Shown: positions 8,361 to 18,337 of the stretch, one piece after another
Layout: every line of letters starts with the position of its first letter
Position numbering within the stretch: the stretch's first letter is position 1
Assembly: GCF_012349115.1 (NCBI RefSeq)
Contig: NZ_PQIG01000084.1
Coordinates: forward strand, 18,126-82,125
Direction: 5' to 3'
Origin: Rhizobium ruizarguesonis
GTDB lineage: Bacteria; Pseudomonadota; Alphaproteobacteria; Rhizobiales; Rhizobiaceae
Length of the DNA stretch: 64,000 nucleotides
Position numbers and translations under genes: made by a program
Notes under the pieces: generated by a model
Seen by the model: only the letters and a program-made list of their open reading frames with translations
The model's database searches: none
Told to the model about the DNA's origin: nothing

Positions 8361-8734
8361 CACCCTTCGGAGAGGCGGTTCGCAGGCTGAGAGCGCGCAA
8401 GGGCGTCTCGCAGAAGGAGATGGCGGAAGCCCTGAATGTCTCTCCCGCCTATCTCTCGGCGCTCGAACATGGAAAGCGTGGGCTGCCGACATTCGATCTG
8501 CTGCAGCGCATCGCCGGTTATTTCAACATCATCTGGGACGAGGCCGAGGAACTGTTCCTGCTCGCCCGCTCGTCCGACCCGCGCGTCGTGATCGACACCT
8601 CCGGCCTTCCCCCCGAATATACCGAATTTGCCAACCGGCTGGCGCGGCGAATCCGCAGCCTTGACAGCGCCGAGATAGGCCGGCTATCGGCTCTTCTCGA
8701 AAATGGCGGCAAAGGCGACGGAAAAGCGTCATAA
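8357..8734 (+). CDS. XRE-family HTH transcriptional regulator
   Basis: The 125-residue product has a textbook Cro/C1-type helix-turn-helix at residues 5-60 (VRRLRARKGVSQKEMAEALN, then VSPAYLSALEHGKR). A short tail ends in an alpha-helical segment without an obvious ligand domain. It overlaps the Smr gene by 4 bases (ATGA) and closes the timA operon, so it is probably co-expressed with those genes. Its targets are not evident; gyrB follows after a gap with its own promoter. Confidence 0.88.
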   Translation: MTPFGEAVRRLRARKGVSQKEMAEALNVSPAYLSALEHGKRGLPTFDLLQRIAGYFNIIWDEAEELFLLARSSDPRVVIDTSGLPPEYTEFANRLARRIRSLDSAEIGRLSALLENGGKGDGKAS

Positions 8735-8769
8735 TCCCCTGTTTTATGCCTTGTTTTAGGGGCTTGCCA

Positions 8770-8798
8770 TTGGGAACTGGGTTCAAAAAACCTATATA
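8770..8798 (+). promoter_or_regulatory. Candidate gyrB promoter
   Basis: TTGGGA (8770-8775), a 17-base spacer and TATATA (8793-8798; the overlapping CTATAT matches the rhizobial -10). It lies about 70 bases before the gyrB ATG. Confidence 0.5.
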
Positions 8799-8869
8799 CG
8801 AGAGTGAAGAAAGCCGGTGATTCGCAAGGCGCGCCGCAGCTTTACGACAACAGGGAAAATCTCGACAGA

Positions 8870-11305
<2,436 letters not shown>

Positions 11306-11327
11306 TTGATATTTCAGAAAATAAATG

Positions 11328-11358
11328 GCCCCGCTGTCCTTTAGGATGGCGGGGCTTT
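11328..11358 (+). terminator. Rho-independent terminator of gyrB
   Basis: GCCCCGC (11328-11334) pairs with GCGGGGC (11349-11355), extended by G-U pairs, around a short TTTA loop; TTT follows. Confidence 0.85.
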
Positions 11359-11393
11359 CGTTTGCCCGATATCTACTTGGCCCTTGGCTTCGC

Positions 11394-11993
11394 TTAATTC
11401 GCGACGAAGCGCCCGTTGAAGGCGACCTCGGAGAGCGGCTTGCGTTGGCTCGGGAATTCGCGCGCCTGATTGCGTTCGGAAAGAACGCTCTTGTCGGCCA
11501 GCCGGCCGACGGCGACGCCTGCCTCGACCCGGTATCCCTCGGGAATGCTGAATGCCTGGCTGATTTCCTCGTGTTTGATGCCGCCCATGCCATGGGCGTA
11601 AAAGCCGGAGAGGCGCGCCTGGATCGCCAGATGCCCCCATGCCGCACCGGCATCGAAGGAATGGGTGTAGCTCGGCTTTTCCTCAGCCGAGCCGGCAGCC
11701 CCGGTGAAGGCGCGCGACACGACGAAGATCAGCGCCGATGCATTCCTGGCCCATTCCTGGTTGGAATCGTTGAGCAAGGCGACGAATTTCTCCCAAGATT
11801 CCGAACCCTTGAGGCCATAAATGAAACGCCAGGGCTGGTGGTTGGCCGACGACGGCGCCCAATGGGCGGCGTCGAGCAAACCGAGTAGCTGCGCTTCCTC
11901 GATGATTTCACCGGTGAAGGCGCGGGGCGACCAGCGGTCAAGAAACATCGGATCGACCGGATATTCGGATTCGCGGTGATTGCTCTTCGTCAT
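11394..11993 (-). CDS. Nitroreductase-family flavoprotein
   Basis: The 199-residue product has the FMN nitroreductase pattern: RWSPRAFTGEII near the start, AAHWAPSSANHQPWRFIYG (FMN phosphate and ring contacts), and GMGGIKHEEISQAFSIPEGYRVEAGVAVGR near the end. Such enzymes reduce nitro groups, quinones or enones with NAD(P)H. The substrate cannot be told. It converges on gyrB across the gyrB terminator. Confidence 0.85.
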   Translation of the reverse strand: MTKSNHRESEYPVDPMFLDRWSPRAFTGEIIEEAQLLGLLDAAHWAPSSANHQPWRFIYGLKGSESWEKFVALLNDSNQEWARNASALIFVVSRAFTGAAGSAEEKPSYTHSFDAGAAWGHLAIQARLSGFYAHGMGGIKHEEISQAFSIPEGYRVEAGVAVGRLADKSVLSERNQAREFPSQRKPLSEVAFNGRFVAN

Positions 11994-12035
11994 GCTTGTT
12001 CCAAGGTTCGGGTGGAAAATTTGGATCGGGGCTGG

Positions 12036-12141
12036 GCTTAACGCATGTCGCGCAAAGCGTCAGCGGTATTGCGGTAACGATATGCGTAAAAAAAAGATCT
12101 AAAGCGCGAGAAGCGTAGCTGAAAGATGGCGACGCGCTTAG
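12036..12141. repeat. RIME-like palindromic element, copy 1
   Basis: About 106 bases with two imperfect palindromes: ACGCATGTCGCGCAAAGC...GATATGCGT, then CTAAAGCGCGAG...GACGCGCTTAG. The order and core match the copies at 20418-20526 and 36560-36667. Its right end contains the stop codon of the DUF2218 gene. Confidence 0.75.
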
Positions 12142-12422
12142 TCCGTCCAGACGATGTCGAGTTCTTCGCGGAAGGCGAAGCGCTTCAGATGATCGTCGAT
12201 GACGTGCTGCATCCTTTCCTGTTGCGAGGGATCGGCGACGGAAAGTGTCATGGTCAGCGTCGCACCGTCGGCCGCAAGGGTCACCTCGGCCGTATCGCTG
12301 AACGGCACCCGGCCCTTCAGAGGATCAAAATCGACGCTGAACTTGTGGCTCCAGTGTTTGCAGAGCTGCTGCAGGTAGCGGCTTGCATGTTCGGTCGGCA
12401 CGACGGCCTTCGAGAGATGCAT
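12138..12422 (-). CDS. DUF2218-family small protein
   Basis: From ATG 12422 the product is 94 residues: HLSKAVVPTEHASRYLQQLC, then KHWSHKFSVDF. The HASRYLQQLCKHWSHK pattern is typical of DUF2218, a family without known function. This start has GGAG 6 bases upstream. The frame stays open to 12479 and beyond, but that extension is encoded by a palindromic repeat (12439-12470) and matches nothing. The stop codon lies in the edge of another repeat, so both ends of this gene border mobile-looking sequence. Confidence 0.75.
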   Translation of the reverse strand: MHLSKAVVPTEHASRYLQQLCKHWSHKFSVDFDPLKGRVPFSDTAEVTLAADGATLTMTLSVADPSQQERMQHVIDDHLKRFAFREELDIVWTD

Positions 12423-12438
12423 TTCGAACTCCACGTCA

Positions 12439-12470
12439 CTAAAGCGCCGAAAGATTGCGACGCGCTTTAG
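12439..12470. repeat. Short palindromic element, second-module type
   Basis: CTAAAGCGC (12439-12447) and GCGCTTTAG (12462-12470) flank a 14-base centre. This is the second palindrome of the RIME-like elements, standing alone between the DUF2218 and GST genes. Confidence 0.7.
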
Positions 12471-12615
12471 CGTAGTCATATTTCCTGCTTCACCGGCTTG
12501 GCAAGCGCAGCATCGTCGCAGTTTGGGTGTACAGACTGTCCTCATGAGAGCGGCCTGACGCCGGCGTCGAAGCAGGATAATGAACTGTCTTAATCAATGG
12601 ATTGGGGAGTTGCGC

Positions 12616-13575
12616 ATGCTGGTGAACGGAAAGTGGACGGAAGACTGGCAGCCCGTTCAGGCAAAGGACGAAAAGGGCGGCTTCGTCCGCCAGACGTCGA
12701 GTTTCCGCAATTGGGTGACCCCGGATGGCAGCGCCGGGCCGACGGGCGAAGCCGGCTTTGCAGCCAGCGCCGGCCGTTACCATCTCTATGTCGCTTATAT
12801 CTGTCCCTGGGCCTCGCGCACCCTGATCGGCCGCAAGCTCAAGGGCCTGGAAGACGTCATCTCGGTCTCGGTCGTCGAACCGCTGCTGAGCAAGCAGGGT
12901 TGGCGCTTCGGTGATTATCCCGGCGCGACGGAGGATCACGTCAACGGCGTAACCTATATGCATGAAATCTATACCAGAGCGGCGCCGGATTTCACCGGCC
13001 GGGCCACCGTGCCGGTTCTCTGGGACAAGCAGAAAAAGACCGTCGTCAACAATGAATCCGCCGATATTCTGCGTATGCTGAACAGCGGCTTCGGCGGTCT
13101 GGCAAAAAATCCGATCGATCTTTACCCGGCGGAGACGCGCACCGAGATCGATGCTTTCAACGATCGCATCTATCCTGATCTCAACAACGGCGTCTACCGC
13201 GCCGGTTTCGCCACCACGCAGATCGCCTATGAGGAAGCCTTTGCCGATGTCTTTTCCTGCCTCGACTGGGTCGAGCAGCAGTTCGAGGGCCGGTCTTTTC
13301 TCTTCGCCGATCATCCCACCGAGAGCGATATCCGGCTTTTTGTAACGCTGGTGCGCTTCGACGTCGCCTATCACGGCATCTTCAAATGCAATCTGCGCCG
13401 GCTTTCTGATTATGCCAATCTGCGCGCCTTCTGCCGCCGCATGCTGGATTGGCCGGGCATCGGTGAAACGGTGAACCTCAATCACATCAAGCGCGGCTAC
13501 TATTCGATCGAAAGCCTCAATCCGACGAAGATCGTTCCCGCCGGCCCTGATCTAGCGGAAATTTTTGGAGCATGA
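12616..13575 (+). CDS. Glutathionyl-hydroquinone reductase (Xi-class GST, YqjG/ECM4-like)
   Basis: These enzymes reduce glutathionyl-hydroquinones to hydroquinone and GSH. The 319-residue product shows the Xi-class motif YICPWASRTLIGRKLKGLED, whose cysteine is catalytic, then the thioredoxin-fold VPVLWDKQKKTVVNNESADI, and a helical C-terminal domain ending NHIKRGYYSIESLNPT. The size fits the class. ATG 12616 has GGGGAG 6 bases upstream; an in-frame ATG at 12580 lacks one. The TGA stop lies inside a palindrome-like sequence (13569-13605). Confidence 0.9.
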   Translation: MLVNGKWTEDWQPVQAKDEKGGFVRQTSSFRNWVTPDGSAGPTGEAGFAASAGRYHLYVAYICPWASRTLIGRKLKGLEDVISVSVVEPLLSKQGWRFGDYPGATEDHVNGVTYMHEIYTRAAPDFTGRATVPVLWDKQKKTVVNNESADILRMLNSGFGGLAKNPIDLYPAETRTEIDAFNDRIYPDLNNGVYRAGFATTQIAYEEAFADVFSCLDWVEQQFEGRSFLFADHPTESDIRLFVTLVRFDVAYHGIFKCNLRRLSDYANLRAFCRRMLDWPGIGETVNLNHIKRGYYSIESLNPTKIVPAGPDLAEIFGA

Positions 13576-13605
13576 TGCCGAAAGATACGGGCGGTTTTCG
13601 GCGGA
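13569..13605. repeat. Degenerate palindromic element overlapping the GST stop codon
   Basis: AGCATGATGCCGAAA...CGGTTTTCGG resembles one half of a palindrome family common in Rhizobiales. Only part is recognisable, so this is tentative. Confidence 0.35.
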
Positions 13606-13717
13606 AATCACCCAAATCGCGGAAAAGCCGTACCGCTTCCCGGCAAAGCCGTAATGACACCGATGAATAATTCCTTCATAGGTGGTTGCAAATCCGTTTT
13701 CGATGAGGAGGAATTCC

Positions 13718-14560
13718 ATGAAGCTGATGCGTGTTGGCGAAGCTGGCAGTGAAAAACCAGCACTTCTCGATGCCGATGGCAAGATCCGCGATCTCTCCGG
13801 TCATGTCGCCGATATCGGCGGTGAAGCGATCACACCGACAGGCCTTGCAAAGATAGCGGCGATCGATCCGAAGAGCCTTCCGGAAATCGCACCCGGCCGC
13901 ATTGGCGCGTGCGTCGCGGGCACTGGCAAATTCATCTGCATCGGCTTGAATTATTCGGATCATGCTGCCGAAACCGGTGCGACCGTGCCGCCCGAGCCGA
14001 TCATCTTCATGAAAGCAACATCCGCAATCGTCGGGCCGAACGACAATGTCGTCATTCCCCGCGGTTCGGAAAAGACCGATTGGGAAGTCGAACTCGGCGT
14101 CGTCATCGGCAAAACTGCCAAATATGTAACGGAAGCCGAAGCGCTGGATTATGTCGCCGGTTATTGCGTCTCCAATGACGTCTCCGAGCGCGCTTTCCAG
14201 ACCGAGCGGGCCGGTCAATGGACCAAGGGCAAATCCTGCGACACCTTTGGCCCGATCGGCCCCTGGCTCGTAACCAAGGATGAAATTCCGGAACCGCAGA
14301 ACCTCGGCATGTGGCTGACGGTCAACGGCCAGAAGATGCAGAACGGCTCATCGAAGACGATGGTTTACGGGGTTGCCTTCCTGGTCTCTTACCTCAGCCA
14401 GTTCATGTCGCTGCATCCCGGGGACGTGATCTCGACCGGCACGCCTCCGGGCGTCGGCATGGGCCTCAAGCCGCCGCGCTATCTCAAGAACGGCGACGTG
14501 GTCGAACTCGGAATCGAAGGTCTCGGCACGCAGAAGCAGACCTTCGTAGCGGATCGTTAA
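13718..14560 (+). CDS. Fumarylacetoacetate hydrolase-family protein
   Basis: The 280-residue protein has an N-terminal domain of about 60 residues and an FAH catalytic domain: CIGLNYSDHAAETG, PIIFMKATSAIVGPNDNVVI, the metal-binding WEVELGVVIG, NDVSERAFQ, then ISTGTPPGVGMGLKPPRYLKNGD. Members cleave or decarboxylate acylpyruvates and related 2-oxo acids with a divalent metal. The substrate is not predictable; no catabolic neighbours help. ATG 13718 is preceded by GAGGAGGAATTCC, an excellent ribosome site. A terminator follows. Confidence 0.88.
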   Translation: MKLMRVGEAGSEKPALLDADGKIRDLSGHVADIGGEAITPTGLAKIAAIDPKSLPEIAPGRIGACVAGTGKFICIGLNYSDHAAETGATVPPEPIIFMKATSAIVGPNDNVVIPRGSEKTDWEVELGVVIGKTAKYVTEAEALDYVAGYCVSNDVSERAFQTERAGQWTKGKSCDTFGPIGPWLVTKDEIPEPQNLGMWLTVNGQKMQNGSSKTMVYGVAFLVSYLSQFMSLHPGDVISTGTPPGVGMGLKPPRYLKNGDVVELGIEGLGTQKQTFVADR

Positions 14561-14603
14561 CGACGCTTCCTGTTGAGAAACTTAAGTTTTCAGGTCGATT
14601 ATG

Positions 14604-14633
14604 ATGCCGGGGATCAATTCTCCGGCATTTCTT
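14604..14633 (+). terminator. Terminator of the FAH-family gene
   Basis: ATGCCGG (near 14604) pairs with CCGGCAT (near 14622-14628), extended inward by pairs including one G-U. TTTCTT follows. Confidence 0.7.
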
Positions 14634-14764
14634 GTGTGGGTTTGGTTCGTTAATGTTGCTGTGCAACAAAAACCTGTTAGTCTGCGCGACGTGCCCGCGT
14701 TACGAAAAGAGTCGATGTCTTTCAATCGGCGTCATCTTTTCGATAGAGAAAGGTGGCGCCTTCC

Positions 14765-16042
14765 GTGTTTTATCAGCTTTATGAATTGAACCATGCCGCC
14801 ATGGCGCCGTTTCGCGCCGCGGCCGATATCATGCGATTTGCCTATGCCAATCCGCTGAACCCCTTCTCCCACACGCCGTTCGGCCGGACGATGGCGGCAA
14901 GCCTCGAAATGTTCGAACGCACCACGCGCCGCTACGGGAAACCGGAATTCGGACTGAAGCAGACGACGATCGGTGACCGGACGGTGTCCGTCCGCGAAGA
15001 GGTCGTCTGGTCGCGACCCTTCTGCAATCTCCTGCATTTCGCCCGCAGTGTTCCAGCCGCCCGCGGCAATGATCCGCGCATTCTAATCGTCGCGCCGATG
15101 TCCGGCCACTATGCCACGCTATTGCGCGGCACGGTCGAGGCGCTGCTGCCGAGTGCCGATATCTACATCACCGACTGGATCGACGCCCGCATGGTGCCGA
15201 TGACGGAAGGCACGTTCGATTTCGACGATTACGTCGACTACGTCATCGAAATGCTGCATTTCCTCGGTCACGACACGCATGTCATCGCCGTCTGTCAGCC
15301 TTCCGTTCCGGTGCTGGCAGCCGCTGCCGTGATGGAAGAAGCCAGGGATCCGCTTTCGCCGGCGTCGATGACGCTGATGGGCGGCCCGATCGACACGCGC
15401 ATCAACCCGACGGCGGTCAACAAGCTCGCCCAGGAGCGGTCGCTGCAGTGGTTCTCCGACAATGTCATCATGAACGTGCCCTGGCCGCAACCGGGCTTCA
15501 TGCGCCCGGTCTACCCAGGGTTCCTGCAGCTTTCGGGCTTCATGTCGATGAATCTTGATCGCCACCTCGTCGCGCACAAGGAATTCTTCATGCATCTGGT
15601 GAAGAACGACGGCGAGCCGGAAAGACATCGCGATTTCTACGACGAATATCTCGCCGTCATGGATCTAACCGCCGAATTCTATCTGCAGACGGTGGAGCAG
15701 GTCTTCATCAAGCATGCGCTGCCGAAGGGCGAACTGATGCATCGCGGCAAACGCGTCGATCCGGCGGCAATTCGCAATGTGGCGCTGCTGACCGTCGAAG
15801 GTGAGAATGACGACATCTCCGGGGTCGGCCAGACAATGGCGGCGCAGACCATCTGCGTGAACATTCCCGAAGATATGCGCATGCATTATCTTCAGCCGGA
15901 TGTCGGCCATTATGGTGTTTTCAACGGCTCGCGTTTCCGCCGCGAGATCGCGCCGCGCATCATCGATTTCGTCCGCCAGCATTCGCGTTCCGCCGTTAGG
16001 CCTCCGCTCCCGCGTGTCATCAAGGGCGGCCGAACGGGCTGA
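14765..16042 (+). CDS. phaZ: Intracellular polyhydroxybutyrate depolymerase
   Basis: PhaZ mobilises stored PHB granules. The 425-residue product matches the intracellular alpha/beta-hydrolase class: start FYQLYELNHAAMAPFRAAAD, ILIVAPMSGHYATLLRGT, the nucleophile motif VCQPS with Cys177 in place of serine, and a C-terminal HYGVFNG carrying the catalytic histidine. Cysteine as nucleophile is also known in Ralstonia PhaZa1. GTG 14765 is chosen because AAAGGTGG lies 8 bases upstream; a GTG at 14753 is possible. It is monocistronic. Confidence 0.9.
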   Translation: MFYQLYELNHAAMAPFRAAADIMRFAYANPLNPFSHTPFGRTMAASLEMFERTTRRYGKPEFGLKQTTIGDRTVSVREEVVWSRPFCNLLHFARSVPAARGNDPRILIVAPMSGHYATLLRGTVEALLPSADIYITDWIDARMVPMTEGTFDFDDYVDYVIEMLHFLGHDTHVIAVCQPSVPVLAAAAVMEEARDPLSPASMTLMGGPIDTRINPTAVNKLAQERSLQWFSDNVIMNVPWPQPGFMRPVYPGFLQLSGFMSMNLDRHLVAHKEFFMHLVKNDGEPERHRDFYDEYLAVMDLTAEFYLQTVEQVFIKHALPKGELMHRGKRVDPAAIRNVALLTVEGENDDISGVGQTMAAQTICVNIPEDMRMHYLQPDVGHYGVFNGSRFRREIAPRIIDFVRQHSRSAVRPPLPRVIKGGRTG

Positions 16043-16187
16043 ATCAGGGATAGCTGAATTAGCAAAATGGATTCAAGGCCTTGTCCGATTTCGCGGGCAA
16101 TCGTCTTGAAGGCGGTTATTGCGGTAACCACATCGATTTCAGCGTTCGGTATTCTGCCGGGCGCGGAAAGCGAGGGATACCCGCACG

Positions 16188-16622
16188 ATGAACCAGTCAG
16201 CATTGCTTCGACCGGATTGGACTCCGGCTACCATTGCCCTGATGATTCTCGGCTTCATGGTTTTCTGGCCTCTGGGTCTTGCCATGCTTGCCTACATCAT
16301 CTTCGGCGACCGTCTGCGCGGCTTCAAGCGTGACGTCAACCAGGCGACCGATGGCTTCTTTGCCTCCTGCCGCCGCCCGCATGGCCGTCACCGCCCGCAT
16401 TTTTCGACCGGCAACGTCGCCTTTGACGACTGGCGCAAGGCCGAACTCGACCGGATGGAGGAGGAGCGCCGCAAGCTTGACGAAATGCGCGAGGAATTCG
16501 ACTCCTATCTGCGCGAGCTCCGCCGCGCCAAGGATCAGGAAGAGTTCGACCGCTTCATGCGCGATCGCAGGAACGCCAAGCGCGATGACAACGGCCCGGT
16601 CGCTGAATATCAGACGCCGTAA
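16188..16622 (+). CDS. DUF2852-family membrane protein
   Basis: The 144-residue protein has one membrane segment at about residues 17-40 (ALMILGFMVFWPLGLAMLAY), a short basic stretch, then a charged, coiled-coil-like C-terminal half (about 80-133) rich in Glu, Arg and Lys. It resembles DUF2852, found mostly in alphaproteobacteria and of unknown function. It stands alone, with a strong terminator directly after it. Confidence 0.78.
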   Translation: MNQSALLRPDWTPATIALMILGFMVFWPLGLAMLAYIIFGDRLRGFKRDVNQATDGFFASCRRPHGRHRPHFSTGNVAFDDWRKAELDRMEEERRKLDEMREEFDSYLRELRRAKDQEEFDRFMRDRRNAKRDDNGPVAEYQTP

Positions 16623-16644
16623 ACGCCTGAACGATGAAATGATG

Positions 16645-16670
16645 ACCGGCATCTCTCGATGCCGGTTTTT
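16645..16670 (+). terminator. Rho-independent terminator after the DUF2852 gene
   Basis: ACCGGCATC and GATGCCGGT form a perfect 9-bp stem around TCTC, followed by a run of T. Confidence 0.88.
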
Positions 16671-16729
16671 CCATGTCTGCCCTTCGGGCGATCATTTAGA
16701 TTTGCCGGCGAATCGTATAGAAAACACGC

Positions 16730-17488
16730 ATGTTCTCGCTTCTGAAAACAAGGTCGAAGGCGCGAAAGCCGGCTCCGCCCGAAATGCGGACGCTCGATGT
16801 CGCCGGCCGGCTCATGCCGCTGACGATCAAGCAGCATGACCGGGCGACACGCATCACGCTGCGCATCGAACCGGGTGGCCGCGCCTTGAAGATGACGGTG
16901 CCGAAAGGCCTTGCGGCGCGTGAGGTCAATGCCTTCCTCGATCGTCACCAGGGGTGGCTGCTCACCAAGCTTGCCAAGTTTTCGACCGATGCCGGCCTGC
17001 GTGACGGTGGCGAAATCCTCCTTCGTGGCATTTCCCATCGCATCCAGCATAGCGGCAGCTTGCGCGGGCTGACGGAGGCGGTTTCCATAGACGGCAGGCC
17101 GGTGCTGCGCGTCAGCGGCATGCCGGAACATGTCGGACGACGCATTGCGGCCTTTCTCAAGAAAGAGGCGCGCGCCGATCTCGCAAGACTGGCGACCATG
17201 CATGCCGGAACGATCGGGGCGCCGATCCGCTCGATCTCAATGAAGGATACCCGCAGCCGCTGGGGCTCGTGTTCGTCGGAGGGAAATCTGAGCTTTTCCT
17301 GGCGTATCGTCATGGCGCCGCCTTCGGTGATCGATTATCTCGCCGCCCATGAGGTCGCCCACCTCAAGGAAATGAACCACGGCCCGCACTTCTGGGCGCT
17401 CTGTGGCAAACTTTGCCCCGGCATGGACGAGGCGAAATCCTGGCTCAAGCGGCATGGCAGCCAATTGCATGCCATCGATTTCGACTAG
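16730..17488 (+). CDS. YgjP-like zinc metallopeptidase (SprT/DUF45-type)
   Basis: The 252-residue protein has an N-terminal beta-rich part (RITLRIEPGGRALKMTVPKG) and a C-terminal gluzincin-like core: TRSRWGSCSSEGNLSF, then HEVAH at residues 207-211 with a third histidine ligand in NHGPHFW (H220). This is the DUF45/YgjP family, also seen next to type I restriction systems elsewhere, though none is here. Function is unknown beyond likely zinc protease activity. The stop codon abuts a palindromic element. Confidence 0.87.
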   Translation: MFSLLKTRSKARKPAPPEMRTLDVAGRLMPLTIKQHDRATRITLRIEPGGRALKMTVPKGLAAREVNAFLDRHQGWLLTKLAKFSTDAGLRDGGEILLRGISHRIQHSGSLRGLTEAVSIDGRPVLRVSGMPEHVGRRIAAFLKKEARADLARLATMHAGTIGAPIRSISMKDTRSRWGSCSSEGNLSFSWRIVMAPPSVIDYLAAHEVAHLKEMNHGPHFWALCGKLCPGMDEAKSWLKRHGSQLHAIDFD

Positions 17489-17589
17489 CGCATAACCCCG
17501 ATAATCGGAATCGATTTTTCGGAAAGGATTATGCGCAGATTTAAAGCGATAGAGCGTCCTTGGCGCGTCCCTTGGACGCGCGGCGCTCT
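17488..17589. repeat. Two-hairpin composite repeat, copy A
   Basis: First hairpin: GCGCATAA...TTATGCGC (17488-17536), with inner CGATAATCG / CGATTTTTCGG arms. Then a short spacer, and a second hairpin AGAGCG...CGCTCT (about 17551-17589) with inner GCGCGTCC / GGACGCGC arms. The same pair occurs in inverted order at 39895-39992. Confidence 0.75.
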
Positions 17590-17666
17590 AGCCGAGAGCC
17601 GCGCAAAATTCAATGTCCGTCGCAAATTGGCTCGACTCTTTCCGCATTTCGTGTCACTTCGCTGCC

Positions 17667-18335
17667 ATGAGACCGGATATCAAGATCTGTGGTTTGAAGA
17701 CGCCTGAGGCTGTCGATCGCGCGCTCAAGCGCGGCGCGACCCATATCGGTTTTATCTTCTTCGAAAAGAGCCCGCGCTACATCGAGCCGGACCTGGCGGC
17801 AAAACTTGCCGAACCTGCGCGTGGCAAGGCTAAAATCGTCGCCGTCGTCGTCGATCCGACCAATGACGAACTCGATGAGATCGTATCGTTGTTGAAGCCG
17901 GATATGCTCCAGCTTCACGGCAATGAGAGCCCCGAACATGTGCTGACCATAAAGGCGCTCTATGGTTTGCCTGTGATGAAGGTCTTTTCGGTACGCACGG
18001 CAGACGACTTGAAGCGCGTCGAGGCCTATATCGGCATCGCCGACCGTTTCCTCTTCGACGCCAAAGCGCCGAAGGGTTCGGAACTGCCTGGCGGCAATGG
18101 TATTTCCTTTGATTGGAGCCTTCTCAGCTGGCTTGACGGCAGCGTCGACTACATGCTTTCCGGCGGGCTGAACAAGGACAATGTCGCGGAAGCGCTTTTC
18201 ATCACCAAGGCGCCGGGTATCGACGTCTCCTCGGGAGTCGAAACTGCGCCTGGCGTGAAGAGCGTCGCGAAGATTGATGAATTTTTTGACGCGGTCGAAA
18301 AGGCGAATGCGCCGATGATGGCCTCAGGGAGTTGA
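17667..18335 (+). CDS. trpF: Phosphoribosylanthranilate isomerase
   Basis: TrpF converts N-(5-phosphoribosyl)anthranilate to CdRP, the third step of tryptophan synthesis. The 222-residue TIM barrel opens DIKICGLKTPEAVDRAL with the catalytic Cys, has LQLHGNESPEHV in the middle, and YMLSGGLNKDNVAEAL plus GIDVSSGVETAPGVKS (phosphate-binding loops) near the end. ATG 17667 gives the conserved N-terminus; the frame extends to 17613 without support. It leads trpF-trpB-trpA with gaps of only 2-3 bases. The anthranilate and trpC/D genes are elsewhere. Confidence 0.95.
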   Translation: MRPDIKICGLKTPEAVDRALKRGATHIGFIFFEKSPRYIEPDLAAKLAEPARGKAKIVAVVVDPTNDELDEIVSLLKPDMLQLHGNESPEHVLTIKALYGLPVMKVFSVRTADDLKRVEAYIGIADRFLFDAKAPKGSELPGGNGISFDWSLLSWLDGSVDYMLSGGLNKDNVAEALFITKAPGIDVSSGVETAPGVKSVAKIDEFFDAVEKANAPMMASGS

Positions 18336-18337
18336 GA

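Noticed and set aside
12490..13485. 331-codon minus-strand open frame opposite the GST gene
   Set aside because: Shadow of a well-supported Xi-class GST.
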